From assembly GCA_002937895.1 (NCBI GenBank), contig PTKV01000011.1, forward strand, positions 1-64,000: DNA of 64,000 nt. The letters run 5' to 3'. Of this stretch, positions 9,596-17,382 are shown one piece after another. The notes beneath the pieces were generated by a model. It did no database searches. It was not told where the DNA came from and saw only the letters and a list, made by a program, of their open reading frames with translations. This DNA comes from Alphaproteobacteria bacterium MarineAlpha5_Bin9. Its GTDB lineage: Bacteria; Pseudomonadota; Alphaproteobacteria; HIMB59; GCA-002718135. Positions within the stretch are counted from its first letter, which is position 1. Every line of letters starts with the position of its first letter. The position numbers and the translations under genes are program-made.

Positions 9596-10486
9596 TTATC
9601 TAGGTGTTATGCCACGTAATTTTTCAGATCGACGTCTTAACAATTCAACTGTGGTTAATAAAAATATTGACAAAATAACTAAACAAGTAGCCATACATAA
9701 AATAACTGGGCTTATTTCTTGTCTAATACCTGCCCACATTTGTTTAGGAATTGTGAGTTGATCTAAACTAGCCATAAACATAACTATTACTACTTCATCA
9801 AAAGATGTAATAAATGCGAACAAAGCTCCTGATATCACTCCTGGCAGAATTAAAGGCATAACTACTTTAAAAAAAGTTCGTAAAGGTCTAGCTCCTAAAC
9901 TTTGAGAGGCTCTAACCATATTATTATCAAAACCTACTAAAGTTGCTGTTACTGTTATTACAACAAAAGGAGTTGAGAGAGCAACATGGGCAAGAATAAC
10001 CCCAGTAAAAGTGTAAACTAAATTGACTTTTGCATAAAAGAAAAACATACCTGCTGCAGTGATAATTAGGGGCACAATCATTGGGGAAATCAAAATAGAC
10101 ATTATTAACCCTTTATAAGGCATGTGAGGTCTGCTTAATCCTAAAGCAGCAAGAGTTCCTAATGCAGTGGCAATAAAAGTTGAAATAAAACCTATAAAAA
10201 AACTATTAACCGTTCCTACCATCCATTTGTTGCTACATGGTGTAGTTAAATTTTCATCTTCGCAAATACCAACCATATATCTATACCACCTAAAGGACCA
10301 AGCTTCGGGATCAGGAGGCCAAGCTACCATTCCATCAGTAAAAATCATAAATGGAGATTGACTAAATGATATAGGTATGATTGCAACTAGTGGTGCTACT
10401 AAAAAAAACAGGACAGTTCCACAAAAGAAAAGATATAAGTAATAAAAAATTCTTTGGGAAGGTGTAGAGTAACTTGGTAAAGCCAT
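9596..10486 (-). CDS. Spermidine/putrescine-type ABC transporter permease (PotC-like)
   Basis: This is one of two inner-membrane permeases of a PotABCD-family importer, 296 residues with about six transmembrane helices. The coupling loop MVRASQSLGARPLRTFFKVV lies near residues 191-210, followed by PLILPGVISGALFAFITSFDE, a highly typical PotC segment. It starts 3 nt after the PotB-like permease stop. The ligand is uncertain because this family also moves other cationic or amine compounds. Confidence 0.88.
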   Translation of the reverse strand: MALPSYSTPSQRIFYYLYLFFCGTVLFFLVAPLVAIIPISFSQSPFMIFTDGMVAWPPDPEAWSFRWYRYMVGICEDENLTTPCSNKWMVGTVNSFFIGFISTFIATALGTLAALGLSRPHMPYKGLIMSILISPMIVPLIITAAGMFFFYAKVNLVYTFTGVILAHVALSTPFVVITVTATLVGFDNNMVRASQSLGARPLRTFFKVVMPLILPGVISGALFAFITSFDEVVIVMFMASLDQLTIPKQMWAGIRQEISPVILCMATCLVILSIFLLTTVELLRRRSEKLRGITPR

Positions 10487-10489
10487 ATA

Positions 10490-11764
10490 TTATCCTAACT
10501 TTATATTATCTATTCCAACAATCTTATTATATAACCAATATAATATAAGCATAATTCCTAACAAAATTGCCCCTAATGCAGAGCATAAACCCCAATTTAA
10601 AGTAGTTTTTAAATGATAAGCTATCCAATGACCAATTAGTTGGCCATCTTTTCCTCCAACTAATTCAGGAGTTATAAAATAACCTATTGCCAAAACAAAT
10701 ACTAGCAAACCTCCTGCACTCATACCTGGAATTGTTTGAGGTAAATAAACCCTTATAAATGCAATAGTTGGCTTTGCACCCAAATTTTGAGCTGCGCGCA
10801 TATGACTTTTTGGGATAACTTTCATTACACTATATAAAGGCAAGATCATAAAAGGCAAAAGTATCTGTGTCATTGCAATAATTGTGCCTGTTTGATTATA
10901 AACCATCTGTATTCTTCCATCATCACTTAAAATTCCAAGCCAAACCAAAACATCATTAATTACTCCATTTTGCTGCAGCATAACAATCCATGCAGTAGTT
11001 CGAACAAGCAAAGAAGTCCAAAATGGTAAAAGAACAAAAATCATTAATATATTACTATATCTTAAGGGTAAACTTGCTAACAAATGGGCAACTGGGAAAC
11101 CTAATAATAAACAAAAAAATGTAACATATATGCTAACTTTAAATGTTTTAATCCAAGTAGAAACATATACTCTTCTATCTTCGTTTTGCATTACTACATT
11201 CTGATCTTGATCAAATGTCCTATCAATTGCATTCCAATAATATATTGATGTTTGCTTATTAATCATTTGACCCATCGCATACCAGAAAGTTGGATCAGCC
11301 CAATTTTCATTGATATCAATTAACGTTTGTTTATATGATAAGGGCTCCTCACCAGATTTAACAATTTTTTTTATTCCTCTTTGTGTTTTTTTAATTAGGC
11401 TTTTCCAACCTGATTTAGAATAGTTCATTCTAGTTAAGGCTCTACCAAGCTGAAGTTTATCTCCGTATGCTATTTCAAGAAATAAAGCTTTATAAACAGA
11501 CTCTGGAGGCAATTCATCTTTTGATTTGTCCCATTTTTTGTATTCTTCAAATGTTTTTTCATAAACTGTGTTAATTTGGCTATCATCAACACTTCTTAAC
11601 ATCATGTCGCCTATTGGCACGACAAAAGTTATAATTATAAATATTAAAAGAGGAAATACTAAGAAAAAAGCTCTGATTTTATTATTTCGCTCAGCTTTTT
11701 TAAGACTCTCTTTTAAAGGAATTCCATCAGTAGTTAAAATTTGTTCTGTAATAATAACCTCCAA
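10490..11764 (-). CDS. Spermidine/putrescine-type ABC transporter permease (PotB-like) with large periplasmic insertion
   Basis: This second permease of the PotABCD-type importer has 424 residues, well above the roughly 280-300 of E. coli PotB. The extra length is a hydrophilic insertion of about 150 residues between TM1 (about 32-53) and TM2 (about 205-228), predicted periplasmic. The coupling loop MRAAQNLGAKPTIAFIRVYL is present near residues 322-341. The tracked start is TTG at 11764, just after a terminator T-tract. A strong GGAGG lies inside the first codons and is well placed for an unusual ATT start 12 nt further in. There is no early ATG. Confidence 0.85.
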   Translation of the reverse strand: MEVIITEQILTTDGIPLKESLKKAERNNKIRAFFLVFPLLIFIIITFVVPIGDMMLRSVDDSQINTVYEKTFEEYKKWDKSKDELPPESVYKALFLEIAYGDKLQLGRALTRMNYSKSGWKSLIKKTQRGIKKIVKSGEEPLSYKQTLIDINENWADPTFWYAMGQMINKQTSIYYWNAIDRTFDQDQNVVMQNEDRRVYVSTWIKTFKVSIYVTFFCLLLGFPVAHLLASLPLRYSNILMIFVLLPFWTSLLVRTTAWIVMLQQNGVINDVLVWLGILSDDGRIQMVYNQTGTIIAMTQILLPFMILPLYSVMKVIPKSHMRAAQNLGAKPTIAFIRVYLPQTIPGMSAGGLLVFVLAIGYFITPELVGGKDGQLIGHWIAYHLKTTLNWGLCSALGAILLGIMLILYWLYNKIVGIDNIKLG

Positions 11765-11790
11765 AAAAAAGGGCGAGTTATACTCGCCCT
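11763..11790 (-). terminator. Rho-independent terminator/attenuator after binding-protein gene
   Basis: On the minus strand, AGGGCGAGT pairs with ACTCGCCCT across a 3-nt loop and is followed by eight T residues. It lies between the binding-protein stop at 11823 and the PotB-like start at 11764. It ends essentially at the permease start, so permease expression must come from read-through. The arrangement mirrors the hairpin after proX at 796-828. Confidence 0.87.
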
Positions 11791-11822
11791 TAGATTAAAT
11801 TAAATTATATTTATAATCAAGC

Positions 11823-12920
11823 TTAGTTACCCATCCAAGCACCATAGCGCTCGTTGATTTCAGCTCCATTATCTGCCCACCATACAGGATCAGCCACAAC
11901 TGATATTTCTAATTTATCAGGAGTATTAGGCATATGATCTAATACATTTATGCCAGTATGAAACCATGGTTCGTTTGCTGCAATAATATCTATACCTGAA
12001 GCTCTCATAGGACCATAAGTTATATATTTAGCTTGTCCTGCTTGTTGTTCAGGCGCTGAAGCCCATTTCATCCACTCTAGAGCTTCATCGAAATTAGGTG
12101 TTCCAGCAGTCATACAAATATATTCTTGCTCAAGAGTTTGACCTTCCCAAATGTATTCAAAGTTTTCACCTTCACTTAAGTTAGCTGCTCCAACTCTACC
12201 ATTGTATGCAATTGACATTATAACTTCGCCACTTTTAACTAATTCTAATGGTTTTGATCCAGCAGACCAAAAAACAACATCATCTTTAATTGTATCAAGT
12301 TTATTAAAAATTCTATCAACAACTCCAGATTGACTATCAAGAACAGTATTAACAGCAGAAGGTGTTACTCCGTCAGCAACTAGTGCTAGTTCAGCAATAC
12401 CATTTGCCCAAGTGTGAATACCTCTTTTTCCAGGAAATCTTTCTGTATCAAAAAAATCTGCAGCTCTAGATGGTTTTTCACCTGAAAAAGCATCTGGATC
12501 GAAAAATACTACATAAGTCCAGAAAATTTGAGGAGCGCAACAATCTGAAAGATTTGTCACTCCACTATTTGCCATATCCGCAATCATGCCAGTTCCATCT
12601 GGTGCTTTTGGGAAATCATCGTAATGCATAGAAATATCTTGAAATAAACCTTCATCACAGCCAACAATAGCTTCAGATGGTAAAACGTCTACAACGTCCC
12701 ATTTGATATTTCCACTTTCAACCTGAGCTCTAACTTCTCCCAGACCTCCGTTGTATGCTTCAAACTTAACAGATCCTGGATCTTTATAAGTATCTACATA
12801 TGCCTTAATTTGACTTTCTGTATATGCACCGCCCCATGAAGCTACAGTAATATCTGCATTAGCTCCAAATGGAAATGCAAGAAAAGAAATAAATAAGAAG
12901 GCTTTAAAAAAATTTGACAT
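11823..12920 (-). CDS. Extracellular substrate-binding protein, PotD-like
   Basis: This is the periplasmic ligand receptor of the spermidine/putrescine-type importer, 365 residues. A signal peptide is visible at residues 1-22 (hydrophobic FFKAFLFISFLAFPFG, cleavage near GANA-D). The mature protein begins ITVASWGGAYTES, the typical opening of PotD/family 1 binding proteins. The start ATG has an excellent ribosome-binding site, GGGAGGAAG, 3 nt upstream. Together with the terminator behind it, this suggests high expression. The ligand is not determined by sequence; polyamines or other amino compounds are possible. The 137-nt leader upstream shows no clear riboswitch. Confidence 0.88.
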   Translation of the reverse strand: MSNFFKAFLFISFLAFPFGANADITVASWGGAYTESQIKAYVDTYKDPGSVKFEAYNGGLGEVRAQVESGNIKWDVVDVLPSEAIVGCDEGLFQDISMHYDDFPKAPDGTGMIADMANSGVTNLSDCCAPQIFWTYVVFFDPDAFSGEKPSRAADFFDTERFPGKRGIHTWANGIAELALVADGVTPSAVNTVLDSQSGVVDRIFNKLDTIKDDVVFWSAGSKPLELVKSGEVIMSIAYNGRVGAANLSEGENFEYIWEGQTLEQEYICMTAGTPNFDEALEWMKWASAPEQQAGQAKYITYGPMRASGIDIIAANEPWFHTGINVLDHMPNTPDKLEISVVADPVWWADNGAEINERYGAWMGN

Positions 12921-13057
12921 AATCTTCCTCCCTTTTTTAAGTTAACTTTAATTTGTCGTTTATGTCTTTTTCTACGTTGCTCATAACATGCTTAGAAACT
13001 AAAAAAAAGGGTTAAATAGACCGAAAATCTAGGAAAATTAGTATAAAAAATAAATAT

Positions 13058-14149
13058 TTAGTTAAAATCAAGGGCTCTAATATCTTTTGCATCCCATGAA
13101 ACATTTATGTTTGAACCTTCTTCAATATTTATATTTCCTTCGTTAGGGATTTTGACTATAAATTCTTCATTATTACATACATTTAATCTAGCTCTGATAT
13201 GATCTCCTAAATAAATCAATTCTTTTACAGTGCCGTTAAATGTATTTACGTCAGCAGAAGATTCTTCTTTTAAAACTACTCTCTCAGGTCTGACTGATAG
13301 TTGAGTTTTTTCCCCAACTGAATTAACATTAATTTTCATTGCTTTTACTATACCGCCTCCATCCAAATCAACTAAACAAAAATCACCTTCAATTTCCTTG
13401 ATAGTACCCGTCATTCTATTATTTTCTCCTATAAATTGAGCTACAAAGGAATTTTCTGGCTTTTCATATAAAATATCTGGTGTGGAAAGTTGTTGAATAA
13501 CACCATCATTAAATACAGCAATGCGATTAGACATTGTTAAAGCTTCACTTTGATCATGAGTTACATAAACCACGGTTATACCTATTCTTTCATGAATGTG
13601 CTTAATTTCATATTGCATTTGTTCCCTAAGATTTTTATCTAAGGCTCCTAAAGGTTCATCCATTAAAACCAATCGAGGCTCAAAAACTAAAGCCCGAGCA
13701 AGAGCTACTCTTTGTTGCTGACCTCCTGAAAGTTGAGCTGGAAAACGATTTCCAAAATCTCCAAGCTCTACCATATCTAAAGCTTTTTTAACTCTATTTT
13801 CAATATCTGATTTTGATTTTTTTCTAACTTCTAATGGAAAAGATAAATTTTCATTTACAGTCATATGAGGAAACAAAGCATAATTTTGAAAAACCATACC
13901 AATTTCTCTTTCATAAGGTGGAATCTTACTAATAGGTTGATTATCTAAATAAATTTCTCCGTTTGTTGGGGTTTCAAATCCGGCAAGCATCATAAGTGTT
14001 GTTGTCTTGCCTGATCCTGATGGTCCTAGCATTGTAACAAATTCACTTTTATCTATATTTAGGTTTAAGTTTTTAACTACTAAAATTTCACCATCGTAAC
14101 TTTTATCTATTTTTTCAAATTTTACAAATGACTCTATGTTATTATTCAA
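13058..14149 (-). CDS. Spermidine/putrescine-type ABC transporter ATP-binding protein (PotA-like)
   Basis: This ATPase subunit (363 residues) of the neighbouring importer has Walker A GPSGSGKTT near residues 42-50, signature LSGGQQQR near 139-146, Walker B VLMDEP and the switch His in VTHDQSEA. A C-terminal TOBE region follows, with MRPERV-like LSVRPERV. The start codon is TTG at 14149 with GGAG about 8 nt upstream; no nearby in-frame ATG exists. It is the first gene of the operon and is divergent from the EamA transporter across a 97-nt spacer. Confidence 0.9.
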   Translation of the reverse strand: MNNNIESFVKFEKIDKSYDGEILVVKNLNLNIDKSEFVTMLGPSGSGKTTTLMMLAGFETPTNGEIYLDNQPISKIPPYEREIGMVFQNYALFPHMTVNENLSFPLEVRKKSKSDIENRVKKALDMVELGDFGNRFPAQLSGGQQQRVALARALVFEPRLVLMDEPLGALDKNLREQMQYEIKHIHERIGITVVYVTHDQSEALTMSNRIAVFNDGVIQQLSTPDILYEKPENSFVAQFIGENNRMTGTIKEIEGDFCLVDLDGGGIVKAMKINVNSVGEKTQLSVRPERVVLKEESSADVNTFNGTVKELIYLGDHIRARLNVCNNEEFIVKIPNEGNINIEEGSNINVSWDAKDIRALDFN

Positions 14150-14246
14150 ATTATATCTCCTTGTGAAAATAATAAATATATGTGATAAAAGAACTTAGCT
14201 TATTTTTCAAGAAATGCTTTAAATTTATTTCTATTTATTAACAAAT

Positions 14247-15095
14247 ATGAATATTAAAGGTATAATTTATGCGATTAGTGCTGCTTGTTTCTTTGGTTTA
14301 ATTCCAACAACAGCTAAAATATCTTATGAATATGGAGGAGATCCTAATTTAGCGATTTTTGCTAGATTTTCAATTGCATGTTTTTTAATTGCTTTTCCTA
14401 TTTTTTTTATAAAAATAGATTTTAATGAAATCTTTAAACATTTCTATTTTTTATTACTTATATCTTGTGGATTTATATGCTTAACCTTTGGACTTTTAAG
14501 TTCTGTTAATTATATTCCAGTAAGTTTAACAGCTTTAATTTTTTATACTTACCCACTAGTAATAATTAGTTATTTTTTTATAAAAACTAAAAAATTAACA
14601 ATTTCAAAACTTATAGGTTTTCTTTCAGCTTTTATAGGCTTAGGTTTAGCACTAACTCCTACATTTAGTAATTTAAATATTTATGGTGTTTCGCTAGCCT
14701 TACTAGCTTCTTTTGGGGCGTCAATTATATTAATTACAAATGAGTATCTTGCAAAATATCTTAATGCATTGATTATTCACTCATTCATCAACATTTTATG
14801 TTTATGTTTTTTTATAACCATTATATTAGCATTTGATAATTTAGATTTCGATATTCCTTTATTTGGATGGTTTTTTATAATTTTTGCATCTCTATGCTAC
14901 TTCATTGCTCTTCTATTTCAACTGAATGCAGTAAAAGTTATAGGTTCTACTCAAACCTCATTATTGCTATATCTTGAACCACTTGTTGCAATTTCTTCTG
15001 CAATTTTATTTTTAAATGAAAGCTTAACTTTTTTACAAATTATAGGTGTAATAATAGTCATAATTTCATTAATTATGACTAGTAGAAAATTTTAA
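14247..15095 (+). CDS. EamA/DMT-superfamily transporter
   Basis: This inner-membrane protein of 282 residues is built from about ten hydrophobic helices. It forms two EamA repeats, the second starting near residue 145 (YGVSLALLASFGASIILI). The glutamate in YLEPLVA near the end is typical of RhaT/YdcZ-type DMT exporters. It would export or import a small metabolite; no substrate can be read from the sequence. It stands alone on the plus strand, divergent from the PotA-like gene. Confidence 0.85.
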   Translation: MNIKGIIYAISAACFFGLIPTTAKISYEYGGDPNLAIFARFSIACFLIAFPIFFIKIDFNEIFKHFYFLLLISCGFICLTFGLLSSVNYIPVSLTALIFYTYPLVIISYFFIKTKKLTISKLIGFLSAFIGLGLALTPTFSNLNIYGVSLALLASFGASIILITNEYLAKYLNALIIHSFINILCLCFFITIILAFDNLDFDIPLFGWFFIIFASLCYFIALLFQLNAVKVIGSTQTSLLLYLEPLVAISSAILFLNESLTFLQIIGVIIVIISLIMTSRKF

Positions 15096-15125
15096 ATATT
15101 TATAGGAGGAAATGCTATAATATTT
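15094..15125. terminator. AT-rich hairpin between convergent genes
   Basis: AAATATTTATAG pairs with CTATAATATTT with one bulged base around a loop GAGGAAATG. It lies exactly between the stop of the EamA gene on the plus strand and the stop of the 22-codon ORF on the minus strand. It could serve as a weak bidirectional terminator, but neither side has a long T-tract. Confidence 0.35.
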
Positions 15126-15192
15126 ATGTTGCTAGAAAATAAAGTACTATGACTACAACTACAATTCCAATAATCCAATACCATCTGTTCAT
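15124..15192 (-). CDS. Putative 22-residue single-span membrane microprotein
   Basis: This ORF is too short for the ORF track. It reads ATG to TAA and encodes a 22-residue peptide that starts MNRWYW, continues with an unbroken hydrophobic stretch (IIGIVVVVIVLYFLA) and ends in Thr. That is a basic, aromatic N-terminus followed by one transmembrane helix, the pattern of many bacterial membrane microproteins. A strong Shine-Dalgarno sequence, AAGGAG, lies 5 nt before the ATG. It fills most of a 166-nt spacer between the EamA gene and the carnitine dehydrogenase gene and is divergent from the latter. I do not recognise the family and cannot assign a function. Confidence 0.6.
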   Translation of the reverse strand: MNRWYWIIGIVVVVIVLYFLAT

Positions 15193-15261
15193 ATCAGCTC
15201 CTTATTTATAATTTAAAGTATCTTATTATTAATATATAAAAATTCAATATTTAATTGACTA

Positions 15262-16251
15262 ATGAAAAAAATAAAAACCATAGGCATTATTGGAACTGGC
15301 TTAATTGGTAGTGGATGGGCTGCTAGAGCTATTCATTATGGTGTAAATGTAATAGGATTTGACAAAAATACAAGTCAAGAATCTAGTTTTAAAGAATCTG
15401 TTAATAGAGCTTTACCTTATTTAAAAAAACTAACATCAGATTTGAAGATGCCTAAAAAAGGGAAACTTTGTTTTACAACAAATTTAAATGAATTAATAAA
15501 TTTATCAGATATTTATCAAGAAAATGTTCCAGAGAATTTAAAACTTAAATCAAGAATTCTCTCAGAGATTGATTTAAATTCCGATCCAAAAAAAATTATT
15601 TGCTCAAGCACTTCAGGATTTATGCCAAGTAAATTACAAAAAAACTTTAAAAATCCTGAAAGATTTTTAGTAGCTCATCCTTTTAATCCTGTATACTTAT
15701 GTCCTTTAGTAGAAATAGTTCCTGGTAAAAAAACTTCAAATCATTTTAAAAAATTAGCTAAAAATTTTTATGAAAATATTGGTATGCATGTGCTTTTAGT
15801 AAGAAAAGAAATACCTGGGCATATTTCTGATAGATTACAAGAATCTATGTGGAGAGAAGTTTTATATTTACTAAAAGATAATGTAGCTAACACAAAAGAG
15901 ATTGATGAATCAATTACTCACGGACCTGGACTAAGATGGTCAATAATGGGCATTAACCAGTTATGGTTTTTGGCAGGTGGCAAAGGAGGGACTAAGCATT
16001 TTATAAATCAGTTTGGTCCTGCACTTAAATGGCCTTGGTCACATATGAAAGCTCCAAATCTAAATAAAAAAATAGTTGAAAGATTTTCAAGAGGCACAAA
16101 AAAACAAACCAATGGAAAATCAATAAATGAAATAGAGAAAATAAGAGATGATTGTTTAGTAGCTATTCTTAAAGTATTAAAAAAGCACAACTTTGCTAGT
16201 GGAAATACATTAAATATTTTTGAAAAAAATTTAAAAAAAATAAATAAATAA
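15262..16251 (+). CDS. L-carnitine dehydrogenase-like 3-hydroxyacyl-CoA dehydrogenase family protein
   Basis: This is an NAD-dependent dehydrogenase of the 3-hydroxyacyl-CoA dehydrogenase fold, 329 residues. The GIIGTGLIGSGWAA Rossmann motif is near residues 8-21, and VAHPFNPVYLCPLVEIVPG near 135-153 holds the catalytic His. The C-terminal SITHGPGLRWSIMGI and FGPALKWPW segments are characteristic of carnitine 3-dehydrogenase, which oxidises L-carnitine to 3-dehydrocarnitine, rather than of fatty-acid FadB/PaaH enzymes. The ATG start is unambiguous. No beta-keto-acid cleavage enzyme or thioesterase lies beside it, so the rest of the carnitine route would have to be elsewhere. It converges on the DmdA-like gene with a 1-nt gap. 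Confidence 0.78.
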   Translation: MKKIKTIGIIGTGLIGSGWAARAIHYGVNVIGFDKNTSQESSFKESVNRALPYLKKLTSDLKMPKKGKLCFTTNLNELINLSDIYQENVPENLKLKSRILSEIDLNSDPKKIICSSTSGFMPSKLQKNFKNPERFLVAHPFNPVYLCPLVEIVPGKKTSNHFKKLAKNFYENIGMHVLLVRKEIPGHISDRLQESMWREVLYLLKDNVANTKEIDESITHGPGLRWSIMGINQLWFLAGGKGGTKHFINQFGPALKWPWSHMKAPNLNKKIVERFSRGTKKQTNGKSINEIEKIRDDCLVAILKVLKKHNFASGNTLNIFEKNLKKINK

Positions 16252-16252
16252 A

Positions 16253-17377
16253 TTATTTATTTCTTAAAAAAGGCAATTTACAAATTTTAGTCTTTATAAA
16301 TTTATCTTTAATTTTGATATTGTATTCACTATTAGTAATATTTTTTGAAAAATTAATTATAGCCAGCCCAATATTTTTTTTTAATCTCGGAGAATAAACA
16401 CTTGATGTTATTTTTCCTATTTTTTCATTATTATCATACAAAATAATATGATCAGCTATATAATCATCAAAATTTGATGTTTCAATTTCTATACCAACCA
16501 ATCTTTTTTTTGGCCCTTCTTCTTTAATCTTTTTCAAATGATTCATTGATAAACAATTAGATTTTTTATCAAAATCTATGAATTTTTCTAAATTAATATC
16601 ATACGGCGTTTCGCTTAAAGACATATCACTACCATAAGAAAGCATGCCAGATTCAATTCTACTTATTTGAGAAGGGGCAGCTGGAGCAATATTAAACTCT
16701 TTTCCAGCTTTCATAATAATTTCCCATAATTCATTTCCTAATTTACCATCGCATAAATATATTTCATATCCTGCTTCACCACTCCAACCACTTCTAGCTA
16801 TATAAACAGGAATATCACTTATTTGAAATTTTTTAAAATTAAAAAATTTTAGATCTCTTACCCATGAACCAACAAGTTTTTCCATAACAGAGGGGGCTTT
16901 TGGACCCTGTAATGATAATGGAGATACATCAGGTTCACCTAATGAAATATCAAAATTTTTTGATGAAGCAATCCCTAAACACCACAATAAGACATCACTA
17001 TCTGCAATTGATAACCAAAAATGATTTTGATCTAATTTTAATAAAACTGGATCATTAACTATTCCACCATTTTTTTCAGTTAATAAAATATACATACATT
17101 GACCTATTTTGCATTTAGAAATATCTCTTGGTGTAATAAATTCTATAAATCTTTCAGCATCTTTACCTTTTATTTCAACTTGTCTTTCTCCTGCAACATC
17201 CCATAATGTTACATCTTTTACCAGAGACCAATAATCATCTACAAATGATTTGTAAAATGTTGGCATATACATTTTATTATATACTGTGTAGCCTTTACAA
17301 CCCCATTTAATGGTTGAATCAAAAAAAGGGGATTTTCTTATTCTAGTGCCAAAACTTATTTCTGGTTTATCGCTCAT
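16253..17377 (-). CDS. DmdA-like aminomethyltransferase-family protein (GcvT fold)
   Basis: This folate-binding GcvT-fold protein of 374 residues resembles DmdA, the tetrahydrofolate-dependent DMSP demethylase. Matching features are the opening RIRKSPFFDST, YTVYNKMYMP, WDVAGERQVEIKG, ITPRDISKCKIGQCMY, FWLSIADSDVLLW and the SGWSGEAGYEIY folate-site segment. Length agrees with DmdA (about 370). Non-DmdA paralogues acting on other methylated compounds share the same outline, so DMSP is a hypothesis. The gene is last in the 17-kb catabolic run, 5 nt after DoeA. That position, with sarcosine oxidase upstream, supports methyl transfer to THF. dmdBCD are not in the window. Confidence 0.8.
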   Translation of the reverse strand: MSDKPEISFGTRIRKSPFFDSTIKWGCKGYTVYNKMYMPTFYKSFVDDYWSLVKDVTLWDVAGERQVEIKGKDAERFIEFITPRDISKCKIGQCMYILLTEKNGGIVNDPVLLKLDQNHFWLSIADSDVLLWCLGIASSKNFDISLGEPDVSPLSLQGPKAPSVMEKLVGSWVRDLKFFNFKKFQISDIPVYIARSGWSGEAGYEIYLCDGKLGNELWEIIMKAGKEFNIAPAAPSQISRIESGMLSYGSDMSLSETPYDINLEKFIDFDKKSNCLSMNHLKKIKEEGPKKRLVGIEIETSNFDDYIADHIILYDNNEKIGKITSSVYSPRLKKNIGLAIINFSKNITNSEYNIKIKDKFIKTKICKLPFLRNK

Positions 17378-17382
17378 ATATT

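Noticed and set aside
12962-13015. Plus-strand 17-codon ATG frame in the spacer upstream of the PotD-like gene
   Set aside because: It has no Shine-Dalgarno sequence, no membrane or signal pattern, and is no longer than expected by chance.
12921-13057. Possible riboswitch in the leader between the PotA-like and PotD-like genes
   Set aside because: I could not recognise any conserved riboswitch core (glycine, SAM, guanidine or glutamine classes). Only a strong ribosome-binding site is evident.
16242-16262. Near-perfect AT palindrome AAATAAATAA/TTATTTATTT at the carnitine dehydrogenase / DmdA-like junction
   Set aside because: It is composed only of A and T with almost no loop, which is expected by chance in such AT-rich stop regions. 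There is no GC stem or clear terminator.
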